Below are positions 6,908 to 14,337 of a DNA stretch of 15,189 bases, piece by piece. The notes under the pieces are model-generated. The model saw only the letters and a list, made by a program, of their open reading frames with translations. It was not told the DNA's origin and ran no database searches. Position 1 is the stretch's first letter, and each line of letters begins with the position of its first letter. A program made the translations under genes and the position numbers. This DNA is from Hungatella sp. UBA3147 (GTDB taxonomy: Bacteria; Bacillota; Clostridia; Lachnospirales; Lachnospiraceae), in assembly GCA_002365025.1 (NCBI GenBank), contig DEYX01000200.1:1-15189 (forward strand), written 5' to 3'.

Positions 6908-7921
6908 CTATCTTGTTGAAGCCCGTATAATTAAATCTGTCTCCAACAGCTCTTTTAACGGCTGGGGGAGCACTCCCTTCTCATCTTTATATTGAATTTG
7001 ATGAATCAGATTATTGGTCGCCCTTACACCTATATCATAAAATGGCTGTGCCACAGTGGAAAGCGGCGGCTCCACCATCCCTGAAAGGGTTACATTGTCA
7101 AAACTGAGTACAGAGACGTCTTCCGGAATACGGATCCCCATCTCATGAAGGGCATGAAGAATAACAAATGCCTTCGGGTCGCTGGTCGCAAAAATCGCAT
7201 CCGGCCTGTTTTCCGAGTTCATCAAAGTCTGTGTCATGTTGTAGAAGCTGCTGCTTCCTGTTGCCTCCCTCATAACCAGGTTTTCATTATAAGGGATGTT
7301 ATGATCTTCAAGCGCCGCCCGGTAACCCCGATGACGCTCATTATACAAATAGAGGTTCTCCCGCCCCAGAGCCAAAGCAATCTTTTTATGTCCGGATCCG
7401 ATCAGGTAACGGACTGCATTATAGGCCGCTTTAAAGTTATCAATGGCAACAATATCTATTTTTCCCTCGTCCTTGGCATAAAAGCGGTTTATAAGCACAA
7501 GGGGAAATCCTTCTGTTCGGAGGTTTCTTATATGGATAGAGTTTGGAAGCATGGAACCTACAATAAACCCATCAACCAGACGTGATTTCATTGTAGAAAT
7601 ATAATCTTTTTCAACACCGCTGTTCTCGTCGGTATTGCATAGAATTACTGTGTAATTTTTTTGTCTTGCCGCATCTTCAACCCCCCGCGTAATCATGGGA
7701 AAAATAAGGTTCTGGATATCCGGAAGCATAAGAACTATGGTATTGGTCCTGCCCATTTTCAGACCTTTCGCCATGACGTTGGGGCTGTAGCCTGTTTTCT
7801 GGATGGCATCCATGACACGCATCCTTGTGTCATCACTAACATAGCTTTTTCCACTTAAAACTCTCGATACGGTTGTCGCTGAAACACCTGCCAATTCTGC
7901 AACCACTTTAATATTTGTCAT
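6908..7921 (-). CDS. LacI-family transcriptional regulator
   Basis: A 337-residue repressor of the LacI/GalR family, a cytoplasmic DNA-binding dimer. The N-terminal helix-turn-helix is clear (VVAELAGVSATTVSRVLSG), followed by the hinge helix region (SPNVMAKGLKMGRT). The sugar-binding-protein-like effector domain includes VLMLPDIQNLIFP, DGFIVGS, DAIFATSD, DVSVLSFDN and a C-terminal TDLIIRAS. An in-frame GTG at 7930 exists, but GAGGTGAT sits just before the ATG at 7921 and is an ideal Shine-Dalgarno, so the ATG is chosen. The gene is inside the operon, between the dehydratase and the epimerase, which predicts autoregulation. The effector is likely the pathway substrate or an early intermediate. 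Candidate operators are the cre-like dyads at 14307-14322 and 14463-14478. Confidence 0.93.
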   Translation of the reverse strand: MTNIKVVAELAGVSATTVSRVLSGKSYVSDDTRMRVMDAIQKTGYSPNVMAKGLKMGRTNTIVLMLPDIQNLIFPMITRGVEDAARQKNYTVILCNTDENSGVEKDYISTMKSRLVDGFIVGSMLPNSIHIRNLRTEGFPLVLINRFYAKDEGKIDIVAIDNFKAAYNAVRYLIGSGHKKIALALGRENLYLYNERHRGYRAALEDHNIPYNENLVMREATGSSSFYNMTQTLMNSENRPDAIFATSDPKAFVILHALHEMGIRIPEDVSVLSFDNVTLSGMVEPPLSTVAQPFYDIGVRATNNLIHQIQYKDEKGVLPQPLKELLETDLIIRASTR

Positions 7922-7943
7922 TCCAATCACCTCAATATGTGAA

Positions 7944-7958
7944 TTCCATAATATGGAT
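7944..7958 (-). promoter_or_regulatory. Small dyad upstream of the lacI-family gene (weak candidate operator)
   Basis: TCCATAATATGGA (7945-7957) is a 13-bp odd-centred palindrome located about 25 nt before the regulator start. On the minus strand its centre reads TATTAT, which could serve as a -10 element, but no acceptable -35 lies 17 nt upstream. The 104-nt gap between dehydratase and regulator shows no terminator hairpin. It could be an autoregulatory site or chance; confidence is low. Confidence 0.3.
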
Positions 7959-8025
7959 TCTTTTCCCTAATTTTATCACACATTGTCAGAATATACACGA
8001 AATTTCAGCATAGTCGTTATTGCAT

Positions 8026-9684
8026 TCAGTCTTCCCAAAATACGGTTGCTCCACGGTGTGCTGAGGTACAATTTTTACGGTAAAGATTTAACCACCCCTT
8101 AGCCGGTTTATGAACGGGTTCGAAACATTTTCTTCTGTCAGCTAATTCCGCTTCTGTCACATCTACCGTCAGCATTCTCGCCTCAACATCGATATAAATC
8201 ATATCTCCGTCTTTGATCAAAGCCAGGTTTCCGCCTTCATAAGCCTCCGGACTCACATGTCCGATTGCAAGACCTCCGGTTGCTCCCGAAAATCTGCCGT
8301 CCGATACAAGGGCAAGCCGGCTGCCAAGTCCCTTTCCGAGTACAGCTGCCATAAATGTCTCCATATGGGGCATTCCTGGGCTGCCTTTCGGTCCTTCATA
8401 CCGGATGATTACAACATCGCCGGCCACAATTTCATCCCTTAAAATCGCATTCCATGCATCGTCCTGAGAATCGTAGCACTTGGCCGGTCCGGAAAATTTC
8501 CATGCCGCCGGATCTACCGCACTGAATTTGACAATCGCACTGTCCGTTCCGATATTGCCGTGAAGAACGGCAAGTCCACCCTGTTCATGGATGGGATTTT
8601 CCACAGAATGAATTACATCCATATCCTTATTTTCAGCAAGTTCCGCCTTATTGCCGATGGTGCCGAACATACCGCCCGCTGCAGTATCGATTTTCCCCGC
8701 TTTGGCAAGTTCCTTCACAACAGCCCCAAGCCCTCCGGCCGCATCAAATTCTTCCATTGTATAAGTTGGATGGTTGGGATAAATGGTGCTGATAACGGGC
8801 ACTTCACGGCTGATTCTATCAAAGGTTTCAGGGACAATATCGCAAGTTACCTGACGTGCAAGTGCCGGGATGTGAAGCAGGCTGTTGGTAGAACCTCCCG
8901 TTGCCATCATATAGCGTACGACGTTCTCAAAGCTCTTTTGTTCTATAAAATCACTTGGCCGTCTTTCTTCCTTTACTGCCTCCACAATCTTTTCAGCCGC
9001 TTCCCTTGCCATCTCATGCCACCGGGGGGTCTGGCTGCGGACACTTGCGTTACCGTGAGGAGAAAGACCAAGAACTTCGGCCATGGCGCACATGGTATTC
9101 GCCGTTCCCATAAAGGGACAGGCTCCCGGAGTCGGGCAGGCATTTCTCACGATTCCTTTGTAATCCTCTTCGCTCATATCACCCGCAATGTAAGCTGCAT
9201 AAGCCTGCTTTGTATGGGTCAGAGTCAGCATTTTCCCCTTATAATGACCTGCAGCCATGTATCCGCCTGTAAACATAACGGTTGGAATATCCACCCTCAA
9301 AGCGCCCATGATCATACCCGGAACAACTTTGTCACAGGTTGCCATGATAATCATGCCTTCCAACATGTTTAATTCTGCAACCGTCTCCACTTCACTCGAT
9401 ACCAGATCTCTGGCCGGAAGCGTGTAACGGTCCCCCGGTGTATTGGAGCAAATTCCGTCACAAACACCGGTGATAGGAAGTTCCAGTGCAAGTCCACCGG
9501 CTTTATAGATTTCCTCCTTCATCTCTGCGATGACATCTTTAAAGGGGAAATGTCCCGGATTCATTTCATTCCAAGAGTTTACCAGGCCGATTATAGGTCT
9601 GGCCGCATCCTCAGGCGATATTCCCATCGCATAAAGCAGTGTATTGCGATGATCCATAGACTCTTCATTCCACTGACGTATCAT
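8026..9684 (-). CDS. ilvD: IlvD/Edd-family dehydratase (dihydroxy-acid or sugar-acid dehydratase)
   Basis: A 552-residue iron-sulphur dehydratase of the IlvD/Edd family; these enzymes convert 2,3-dihydroxy acids, including aldonic acids, to 2-keto-3-deoxy acids. Conserved segments are GLVNSWNEMNPGH (33-45), VCDGI (74-78), the cluster Cys in ATCDK (C117), CPTPGACPFMGTANTM (C183 and C189) and the late SDGRFSGATGG active-site Ser region. PGH stands where [2Fe-2S] members have PCN, as in Bacillus-type dihydroxy-acid dehydratases. A longer frame reaches 9729, but AGGAGGA lies at ideal distance before the ATG at 9684, so that start is used. No ilv biosynthetic gene is near; the epimerase, dehydrogenases, LacI regulator and divergent aldolase favour sugar-acid catabolism. 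The symbol marks the family only; a role in valine/isoleucine synthesis is not supported by context. Confidence 0.85.
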   Translation of the reverse strand: MIRQWNEESMDHRNTLLYAMGISPEDAARPIIGLVNSWNEMNPGHFPFKDVIAEMKEEIYKAGGLALELPITGVCDGICSNTPGDRYTLPARDLVSSEVETVAELNMLEGMIIMATCDKVVPGMIMGALRVDIPTVMFTGGYMAAGHYKGKMLTLTHTKQAYAAYIAGDMSEEDYKGIVRNACPTPGACPFMGTANTMCAMAEVLGLSPHGNASVRSQTPRWHEMAREAAEKIVEAVKEERRPSDFIEQKSFENVVRYMMATGGSTNSLLHIPALARQVTCDIVPETFDRISREVPVISTIYPNHPTYTMEEFDAAGGLGAVVKELAKAGKIDTAAGGMFGTIGNKAELAENKDMDVIHSVENPIHEQGGLAVLHGNIGTDSAIVKFSAVDPAAWKFSGPAKCYDSQDDAWNAILRDEIVAGDVVIIRYEGPKGSPGMPHMETFMAAVLGKGLGSRLALVSDGRFSGATGGLAIGHVSPEAYEGGNLALIKDGDMIYIDVEARMLTVDVTEAELADRRKCFEPVHKPAKGWLNLYRKNCTSAHRGATVFWED

Positions 9685-9696
9685 CTTTTCTCCTCC

Positions 9697-9728
9697 TGTC
9701 ATTATCCCTAAATTGATACTTAATGACA
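9697..9728 (-). repeat. Inverted repeat between livF and the dehydratase gene
   Basis: TGTCATTA (9697-9704) and TAATGACA (9721-9728) are perfect 8-bp inverted arms with a 16-nt loop, filling most of the 49-nt spacer between the livF stop and the dehydratase. The Shine-Dalgarno of the dehydratase begins directly after the hairpin. There is no U-tract, so it is not an evident terminator. It may be an operator or an RNA structure setting different expression of transporter and catabolic genes. Confidence 0.45.
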
Positions 9729-9733
9729 CTGCA

Positions 9734-10438
9734 TCAGCCTCCCAGATAAGCTTTCCTTACAACATCAGACTTCATCAGTTCTTCACCTGTTCCGCAGATG
9801 TTTACCATACCGTTTTCAAGAACATATGCTTTATCGCAGATCGAAAGCGCTTTTCTCGCATTCTGCTCGACAAGCAGAACAGTAATTCCGGAATCCCGTA
9901 TCTCCTTAATTAAATCATACACCTGGTTTACAATAATTGGCGCAAGTCCAAGGCTGGGTTCATCAAGCAGCAAAATCCTGGGATGCTCCATAAGTCCTCT
10001 GCTGATAGCCAGCATCTGCTGCTCGCCGCCCGAGAGAGTTCCGGCAAACTGGTGCTCTCTTTCTTTTAAAATAGGAAAACGCTTAAACTGCTCTTCGATA
10101 TCTTTTTCCAGCTGTTTTCTATGATGCAAATACCCGCCGACCAGCAGGTTATCACGAATGGTGAGGCCAGAGAAGGTTTTACGTCCTTCCGGCACATGTA
10201 CAATTCCTTTCGCAACGATTTTGCTTGACTTTGAAGGTATTGGCTCCCCCAGGAATTCGATGGTTCCCTCGACCGGCTTCACCAGACCGGAGATAGTCCG
10301 CAGGAGGGAGGTCTTTCCTGCTCCATTGGAACCGATGATGCTGACAATCTGCCCTTCATCCGCTTCCACATGGACCTTTTTCAGTGCCCTGACATGACCA
10401 TAGGTGACGCTTAAATCCATTACTTTCAGCATTGCCAT
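9734..10438 (-). CDS. livF: LIV-type ABC transporter ATP-binding protein LivF
   Basis: One of two nucleotide-binding subunits of a HAAT (branched-chain amino acid type) importer. At 234 residues it has the normal LivF length. The Walker A motif is GSNGAGKT (36-43), the ABC signature is LSGGEQQMLAISRGL, Walker B is ILLLDEPSLGLAP, and the switch His lies in the usual position replaced by VEQN (LivF proteins typically read VEQN). The ATG at 10438 has GGAGGAGGG just upstream, this being the end of livG, and only 3 nt separate it from the livG stop, so translation is coupled. The protein works with LivG at the membrane as the ATPase pair driving LivHM. The substrate need not be an amino acid. Confidence 0.95.
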   Translation of the reverse strand: MAMLKVMDLSVTYGHVRALKKVHVEADEGQIVSIIGSNGAGKTSLLRTISGLVKPVEGTIEFLGEPIPSKSSKIVAKGIVHVPEGRKTFSGLTIRDNLLVGGYLHHRKQLEKDIEEQFKRFPILKEREHQFAGTLSGGEQQMLAISRGLMEHPRILLLDEPSLGLAPIIVNQVYDLIKEIRDSGITVLLVEQNARKALSICDKAYVLENGMVNICGTGEELMKSDVVRKAYLGG

Positions 10439-10441
10439 ATG

Positions 10442-11209
10442 TTATCCCTCCTCCTTTCCAAGATACGCCTCAATTACTTCCGGATTTCTCTGTATTTCTG
10501 CAGGGGTACCCACTGCAATCGTCTTTCCGAAGTTCTGGACATGAATGATATGTGAAATGGTCATAACCAGCTCCAGCCTGTGTTCTATCAAAAGAATTGC
10601 AAATCCAATATCTTTGGAAAGCCTTGAAATCAACTCCGTCAATTCCTGGACTTCTGTAGGATTCAGTCCGGCAGCCGGCTCATCTAAGAGCAGTACCTTT
10701 GGATTACACGTCAGCGCCCTTGCGATCTCAATACGGCGCTGCATGCCATAGGCCAGGTTTTCCGGCCGTTCATTCTTATAGTCAGCCATTCCCACCATTT
10801 CCAGGTAATGTTCGCAAAGTTCAATTCCTCTCTTTTCCTCGCTTTTGCGTTTCGGTGTTGGAAAAAGACCTCCGATTATGGAATACTTCGACTGGGGATC
10901 AAATGCGCACATAACATTCTGCAATACGGTAAGTCCCTTAAATAAGCGTATATTCTGAAAGGTGCGTCCCATTCCTTCTCTCGTAACGAGATATTGTTCT
11001 TTTCTGGTTACATCCTTCCCATCCAGCATCACCGTTCCCTGATCCGCCGTGTATACATTGGATATAACATTGAAAATAGTTGTTTTTCCGGCTCCGTTTG
11101 GTCCTATAATTCCATGGATCTCTCCCGCATCTGCACGGATAGAAAAATCCTGAATAGCCTTTACACCGCCAAAGCTTTTATAAATATTCTTAACCTCCAG
11201 CAAGCTCAT
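10442..11209 (-). CDS. livG: LIV-type ABC transporter ATP-binding protein LivG
   Basis: The second nucleotide-binding subunit, 255 residues as usual. Walker A is GPNGAGKTT, Walker B is KVLLLDEPAAGLNP, and the LivG-specific degenerate signature LAYGMQRRIEIARAL replaces LSGGQ. The family-typical TFQNIRLFKGLTVLQNV stretch and the IEHRLELV switch region are present. Its ATG shares one base with the livM stop (TGATG at 11207-11211), and AAGGAGG lies 8 nt upstream inside livM, so the two are translationally coupled. It is expected to pair with LivF and contact the LivH/LivM permeases from the cytoplasm. Confidence 0.95.
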   Translation of the reverse strand: MSLLEVKNIYKSFGGVKAIQDFSIRADAGEIHGIIGPNGAGKTTIFNVISNVYTADQGTVMLDGKDVTRKEQYLVTREGMGRTFQNIRLFKGLTVLQNVMCAFDPQSKYSIIGGLFPTPKRKSEEKRGIELCEHYLEMVGMADYKNERPENLAYGMQRRIEIARALTCNPKVLLLDEPAAGLNPTEVQELTELISRLSKDIGFAILLIEHRLELVMTISHIIHVQNFGKTIAVGTPAEIQRNPEVIEAYLGKEEG

Positions 11210-12075
11210 CAGTCTTCCTCCTTCTGCAGCTTTACCCGGCCTTTTCTTCTTCTTAACAAATCTGCAAGCTCATACTCGCCTAAAAGTCCCGAAGGTTTAA
11301 AGTTGATAATTAACAATACCAGGATTGCATAAATAATGCTTCTGTAATTTGCAAGCCCTCTTAACACTTCCGGGAGACCGCTTAAGATCGTGGCTCCCAG
11401 GATTGATCCTGTCAGGCTGTTCACGCCTCCGAAGAAAACCATGATTACCCAGTCGGCGCTCTTCTTCCAGCCAAAAATGCTGGGATCCACGTATGTAATA
11501 TAGAAAGCATACAGGCAGCCGCTGAAGGAGGTAAGGGCAACGCTCAATAGGAATGATGTGATTTTGATTTTTGGTACATTGATTCCCATGGCTTTGGCCG
11601 CAAGCTCATCTCCCCGGATTGCAATACACTGGCGTCCGTATTTGCTGTTTTTAAACCAGTTTACCAGCAGGATTGCAATGACTGCAAATGTGAACGCCAT
11701 CAGCGTTGTGGTTTTTTTCGGAATACCGATGAAACCGGAAGCGCCGCCTGTAAGCTTAGTCGTTCTGTTTAACAGAGCGGTAATCGCCTCTCCAAATCCA
11801 AGTGTAACCAGGGATATGTAATCCCGCCTTAACCTCACGGTTGGAATACCCACCAAAAAGCCGATACCAACCGCGATAATAACGGCCGCGATACAGGCAA
11901 GAGGAAACGGGACACCCAGTTTTACGACAAAAATACCGGATACATAAGCTCCAACCGCCATGAATGCCGCCTGTCCAAGGCTGAACATTCCCGTAAGTCC
12001 CGTCAGAACATACACGCCCGCAACCGCAACAAGCGTAATACATATCTGCGTGAAAATATTCATGTATAATACCAT
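11209..12075 (-). CDS. livM: LIV-type ABC transporter permease LivM
   Basis: Integral membrane permease of 288 residues, rich in hydrophobic segments (about eight or nine by eye). Family hallmarks are GLTGMFSLGQAAFMAVGAYVSG near the N-terminus, TVRLRRDYISLVTLGFGEA, and the cytoplasmic coupling loop RGDELAAKAMGINVPKIKI followed by a transmembrane helix. GGVNSLTGSILGA is the usual late LivM loop. The ATG at 12075 follows AGGGGGT; a second in-frame ATG at 12063 is less well placed. It starts 12 nt after the livH stop. It forms the transmembrane channel with LivH. Confidence 0.93.
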   Translation of the reverse strand: MVLYMNIFTQICITLVAVAGVYVLTGLTGMFSLGQAAFMAVGAYVSGIFVVKLGVPFPLACIAAVIIAVGIGFLVGIPTVRLRRDYISLVTLGFGEAITALLNRTTKLTGGASGFIGIPKKTTTLMAFTFAVIAILLVNWFKNSKYGRQCIAIRGDELAAKAMGINVPKIKITSFLLSVALTSFSGCLYAFYITYVDPSIFGWKKSADWVIMVFFGGVNSLTGSILGATILSGLPEVLRGLANYRSIIYAILVLLIINFKPSGLLGEYELADLLRRRKGRVKLQKEED

Positions 12076-12087
12076 TGTGAGTACCCC

Positions 12088-12960
12088 CTATGCCTTTTCC
12101 TGAATATTGCTGCCGGCAATTCCGCTTGGGCGGAGTAACAAAAACACCAGCATAATAAGGAAAACAAATACCGGGGTGTATCCCGAACCCACAGTACTGA
12201 TTAACAGTGTCTCAAGCAGCCCGAGAAGCACGGCTCCGATAATCGCCCCCGGCAGACTTCCCAGACCTCCGATTACCGAAGCAATAAATCCTTTTACTAC
12301 CAAGCCGCCAAGAGTCGGATACAATGTGTAGTTAATTCCCAGAAATACACCTGCTAGTCCGGCAAGAGCACCTGAAACAATAAACGCAAACTGAATAATC
12401 CGCGTAGCATCAATACCCATCAGATTCGCAGTATCCCTGTCAAAACTGACGCTTCGGAGTGCCCTGCCGATTCTGGTTTTCTTAATAATATAGGCCAGTA
12501 CAAGGAGTGCAACAGCGCTGGTGCAGAACATCAGGAGATCTGATGTAGAAACAACAACCGACCCAAACTTAATTGCCGCCTTTTTAAAGAACTGGGGATA
12601 GCTGTAAAAATTTGCCCCGACTTTCACGGTAACAAGTCCTTCATACAGCGTTCCTAATGTAATAGAGGAAACAAAAAAGTATACGGAAGAGCTGTTACGC
12701 TGTATAATACGGCGAAATGCCACAAATTCTCCAATCAGTGCAATGCAGCCGCCCGTTACTATCGCAACCAGAATTGTCGGAATCAACCCCAGTCCTTTGG
12801 AGGCTACTAAAAAATATCCAACAAACGCACACAGCGTCATGGTAGCACCATGAGAGAAATTTGAAAACTTTAAAACATTAAATATTAATGAGAAGCCCGT
12901 CGCAATCAGCGCGTAGACAGATCCCGTCGCAAGGCCGTTGATTATAATCTGCAGTGACAT
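12088..12960 (-). CDS. livH: LIV-type ABC transporter permease LivH
   Basis: Integral membrane permease of 290 residues. The N-terminus NGLATGSVYALIATGFSLIF, followed by NFSHGATMTLCAFVGYF, is the LivH hallmark. RSVSFDRDTANLMGID is the coupling loop that contacts the ATPases, and GFIASVIGGLGSLPGAIIG is the conserved C-terminal half motif. GGAGG sits 7 nt before the ATG. It lies 26 nt after the binding-protein stop, with no terminator between them, so the binding protein and permeases share a transcript. It pairs with LivM. Confidence 0.94.
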   Translation of the reverse strand: MSLQIIINGLATGSVYALIATGFSLIFNVLKFSNFSHGATMTLCAFVGYFLVASKGLGLIPTILVAIVTGGCIALIGEFVAFRRIIQRNSSSVYFFVSSITLGTLYEGLVTVKVGANFYSYPQFFKKAAIKFGSVVVSTSDLLMFCTSAVALLVLAYIIKKTRIGRALRSVSFDRDTANLMGIDATRIIQFAFIVSGALAGLAGVFLGINYTLYPTLGGLVVKGFIASVIGGLGSLPGAIIGAVLLGLLETLLISTVGSGYTPVFVFLIMLVFLLLRPSGIAGSNIQEKA

Positions 12961-12986
12961 GATATGCCTCCATCCATTTAAAAGCT

Positions 12987-14204
12987 TTAGTTATCTGCGC
13001 TGAATCTTTCTAACATCTTTGGTGTTGTTCCCTCATAGGTAAACATGACCATATCAAGACCGGTAGTCATATGAGTCTTTGGATCAATGGAGATATTTCC
13101 GGTAAGGCCATTAAAATCCTTTACATTTTCAATCGCAGTACGAAGTGCAGCAGAGTCATCTGTTCCTGTTTCTTCCAGGCACTTAACGGCAACTTTAACG
13201 ATGTCATATCCAAGGAAAAACTTGTTAGTAGCTTCTACCCCTGTTTTTTCTTTAACCGCTGCAATCATTTTCTGAAGCTCCGGCTCTGTGTCATCCACAT
13301 TGTTAATGCAGTATACACCATCACTGCTTCCGCCAAGCATAGTGTTGAAAGGCGGACATGCATCCAGGCCGCAGATGATTGCGCCTTCATATCCCAGCGC
13401 ACGTGCTGCCGTAACAATGTTTACAAGGTCCTTGGTGTAGTTCGGCGCATAGATCGCATCAACATTTGCATTCACGATAGGGGACAGCAAGGTTTTGAAG
13501 TCTGTATCGTTTGCATTGTAAGCAACCTGCTGTTTTTCATCAACCGTACCGCCATTTTCAGTAATTGTGGTAATGAAAGGATCTTTCAATGAAAGTGAGT
13601 AGGCATTACTTTCATTATAAATAACGCCGAAGGTCTCAAAGCCGTTCTTCATAGCGTACTTTGCCATAATAGCTCCCTGCTGGATCGCATTGGGCTGAAA
13701 ACAGAACATGTTCTTATATGGAGTGCCATCCGCCTTAAGCTGTGCACTGGGATCCATGGCAAGGCCCATAATCGGAACTTCATACTGCTCCGAGGTTTCC
13801 TTAATAGCCAGAGCGATATTTGCAACTGGCGGTCCTACGATAAGGGAAACCTTGTCAGAAGTAACCGCTTTTGTATATGCGTTAATAGCTTCTGTTACAT
13901 CCGCCTTGGTATCATAGGTTTTCATAACAAGCTTTTTCCCATTTACTCCGCCATTCTCATTGATTTCATCCACGGCCCACTGCGCTCCAGCCTCCACCAT
14001 CTGGCCAAGGCTTGAGGTAGCTCCCGTAATGTCCTGGAGACACCCGATTAAGATTTCTCCATCCGTTGCTGTTCCCCCTGCATTGGTTTCCGTTCCTGTT
14101 GATGCTGCATTCGCAGCGGTGGTCGAAGGCACCTGGGAACTTCCGCATGCCGCCAGATTTAATGTCATCAGACCCGCAAAAATAATTGCCATTGTTTTTT
14201 TCAT
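12987..14204 (-). CDS. LIV-type ABC transporter substrate-binding lipoprotein
   Basis: Extracellular solute receptor of the Peripla_BP_6 (LivJ/LivK-like) family, 405 residues. The signal peptide ends in a lipobox L17-A18-A19-C20, so it is predicted to be lipid-anchored outside the membrane; a Ser/Thr/Ala/Gly-rich linker follows to about residue 50. The two-lobed fold is evident from ILIGCLQDITGATSSLG, AVDEINENGGVNGKK, the lobe strand LIVGPP, and NANDTDFKTLL. Where amino-acid receptors have a Ser/Thr-rich carboxylate loop after the GP strand, this one reads GPPVANIALA, so a ligand other than a branched-chain amino acid is plausible. GTG at 14210 is in frame, but the ATG at 14204 has AAGGAG at correct spacing and gives the standard MKKTMAI start. 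It is the first gene of the operon, with a leader of roughly 180 nt. Confidence 0.93.
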   Translation of the reverse strand: MKKTMAIIFAGLMTLNLAACGSSQVPSTTAANAASTGTETNAGGTATDGEILIGCLQDITGATSSLGQMVEAGAQWAVDEINENGGVNGKKLVMKTYDTKADVTEAINAYTKAVTSDKVSLIVGPPVANIALAIKETSEQYEVPIMGLAMDPSAQLKADGTPYKNMFCFQPNAIQQGAIMAKYAMKNGFETFGVIYNESNAYSLSLKDPFITTITENGGTVDEKQQVAYNANDTDFKTLLSPIVNANVDAIYAPNYTKDLVNIVTAARALGYEGAIICGLDACPPFNTMLGGSSDGVYCINNVDDTEPELQKMIAAVKEKTGVEATNKFFLGYDIVKVAVKCLEETGTDDSAALRTAIENVKDFNGLTGNISIDPKTHMTTGLDMVMFTYEGTTPKMLERFSADN

Positions 14205-14292
14205 ATACACTTCTCCTTTTCTCTTTTGAAAGAATAAGCACCTCTTGTCAGATACTTTCCTCCGTTTTTTCGTGCTACTTTGACATTTTTCC

Positions 14293-14336
14293 TTTTAAAA
14301 ATCGATATGTTATCGTTTTCATATTGATTTTTAAAA
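14293..14336 (-). ncRNA. 17-bp leader hairpin with a cre-like dyad over its loop
   Basis: TTTTAAAAATCGATATG (14293-14309) pairs with CATATTGATTTTTAAAA (14320-14336) with one mismatched pair (a G:U wobble if plus-strand RNA, A:C in the expressed leader) around a 10-nt loop. It lies in the predicted 5' untranslated leader of the transporter operon. No U-tract follows it, so it is not a terminator by itself. It may be an RNA switch element, or simply an extended protein-binding dyad. Confidence 0.45.
14307..14322 (-). promoter_or_regulatory. cre-like operator (CcpA or local LacI-family site) in the liv operon leader
   Basis: The minus strand reads ATGAAAACGATAACAT, matching every position of the Bacillus cre consensus WTGNAARCGNWWWCAW. 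It lies about 70 nt downstream of the predicted transcription start of the binding-protein operon, where CcpA sites typically block elongation. The central CG and symmetric TGAAAA/TAACA halves are also the general form of LacI-family operators, so the regulator encoded at 6908-7921 is an equal candidate. Confidence 0.65.
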
Positions 14337-14337
14337 A

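Noticed and set aside
8004..8026. GCATAGTCGTTATTGC as a possible LacI-type operator with central CG
   Set aside because: Only the outer GCA/TGC and the central CG are symmetric; the inner positions do not match, and it abuts the dehydratase stop codon.
8560..9372. 270-codon open frame on the plus strand
   Set aside because: It lies entirely opposite the dehydratase gene, has no ribosome-binding site I can credit and its translation shows no recognisable domain; it is an antisense shadow of a well-conserved gene.
11756..12043. 95-codon minus-strand frame inside livM
   Set aside because: Out-of-frame shadow within livM on the same strand; rich in Cys, Tyr and Gly with no start signal.
13071..13592. 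173-codon open frame on the plus strand
   Set aside because: Antisense to the substrate-binding protein gene; composition is low-quality (Cys/Ile-rich, no motif) and follows from codon use on the other strand.
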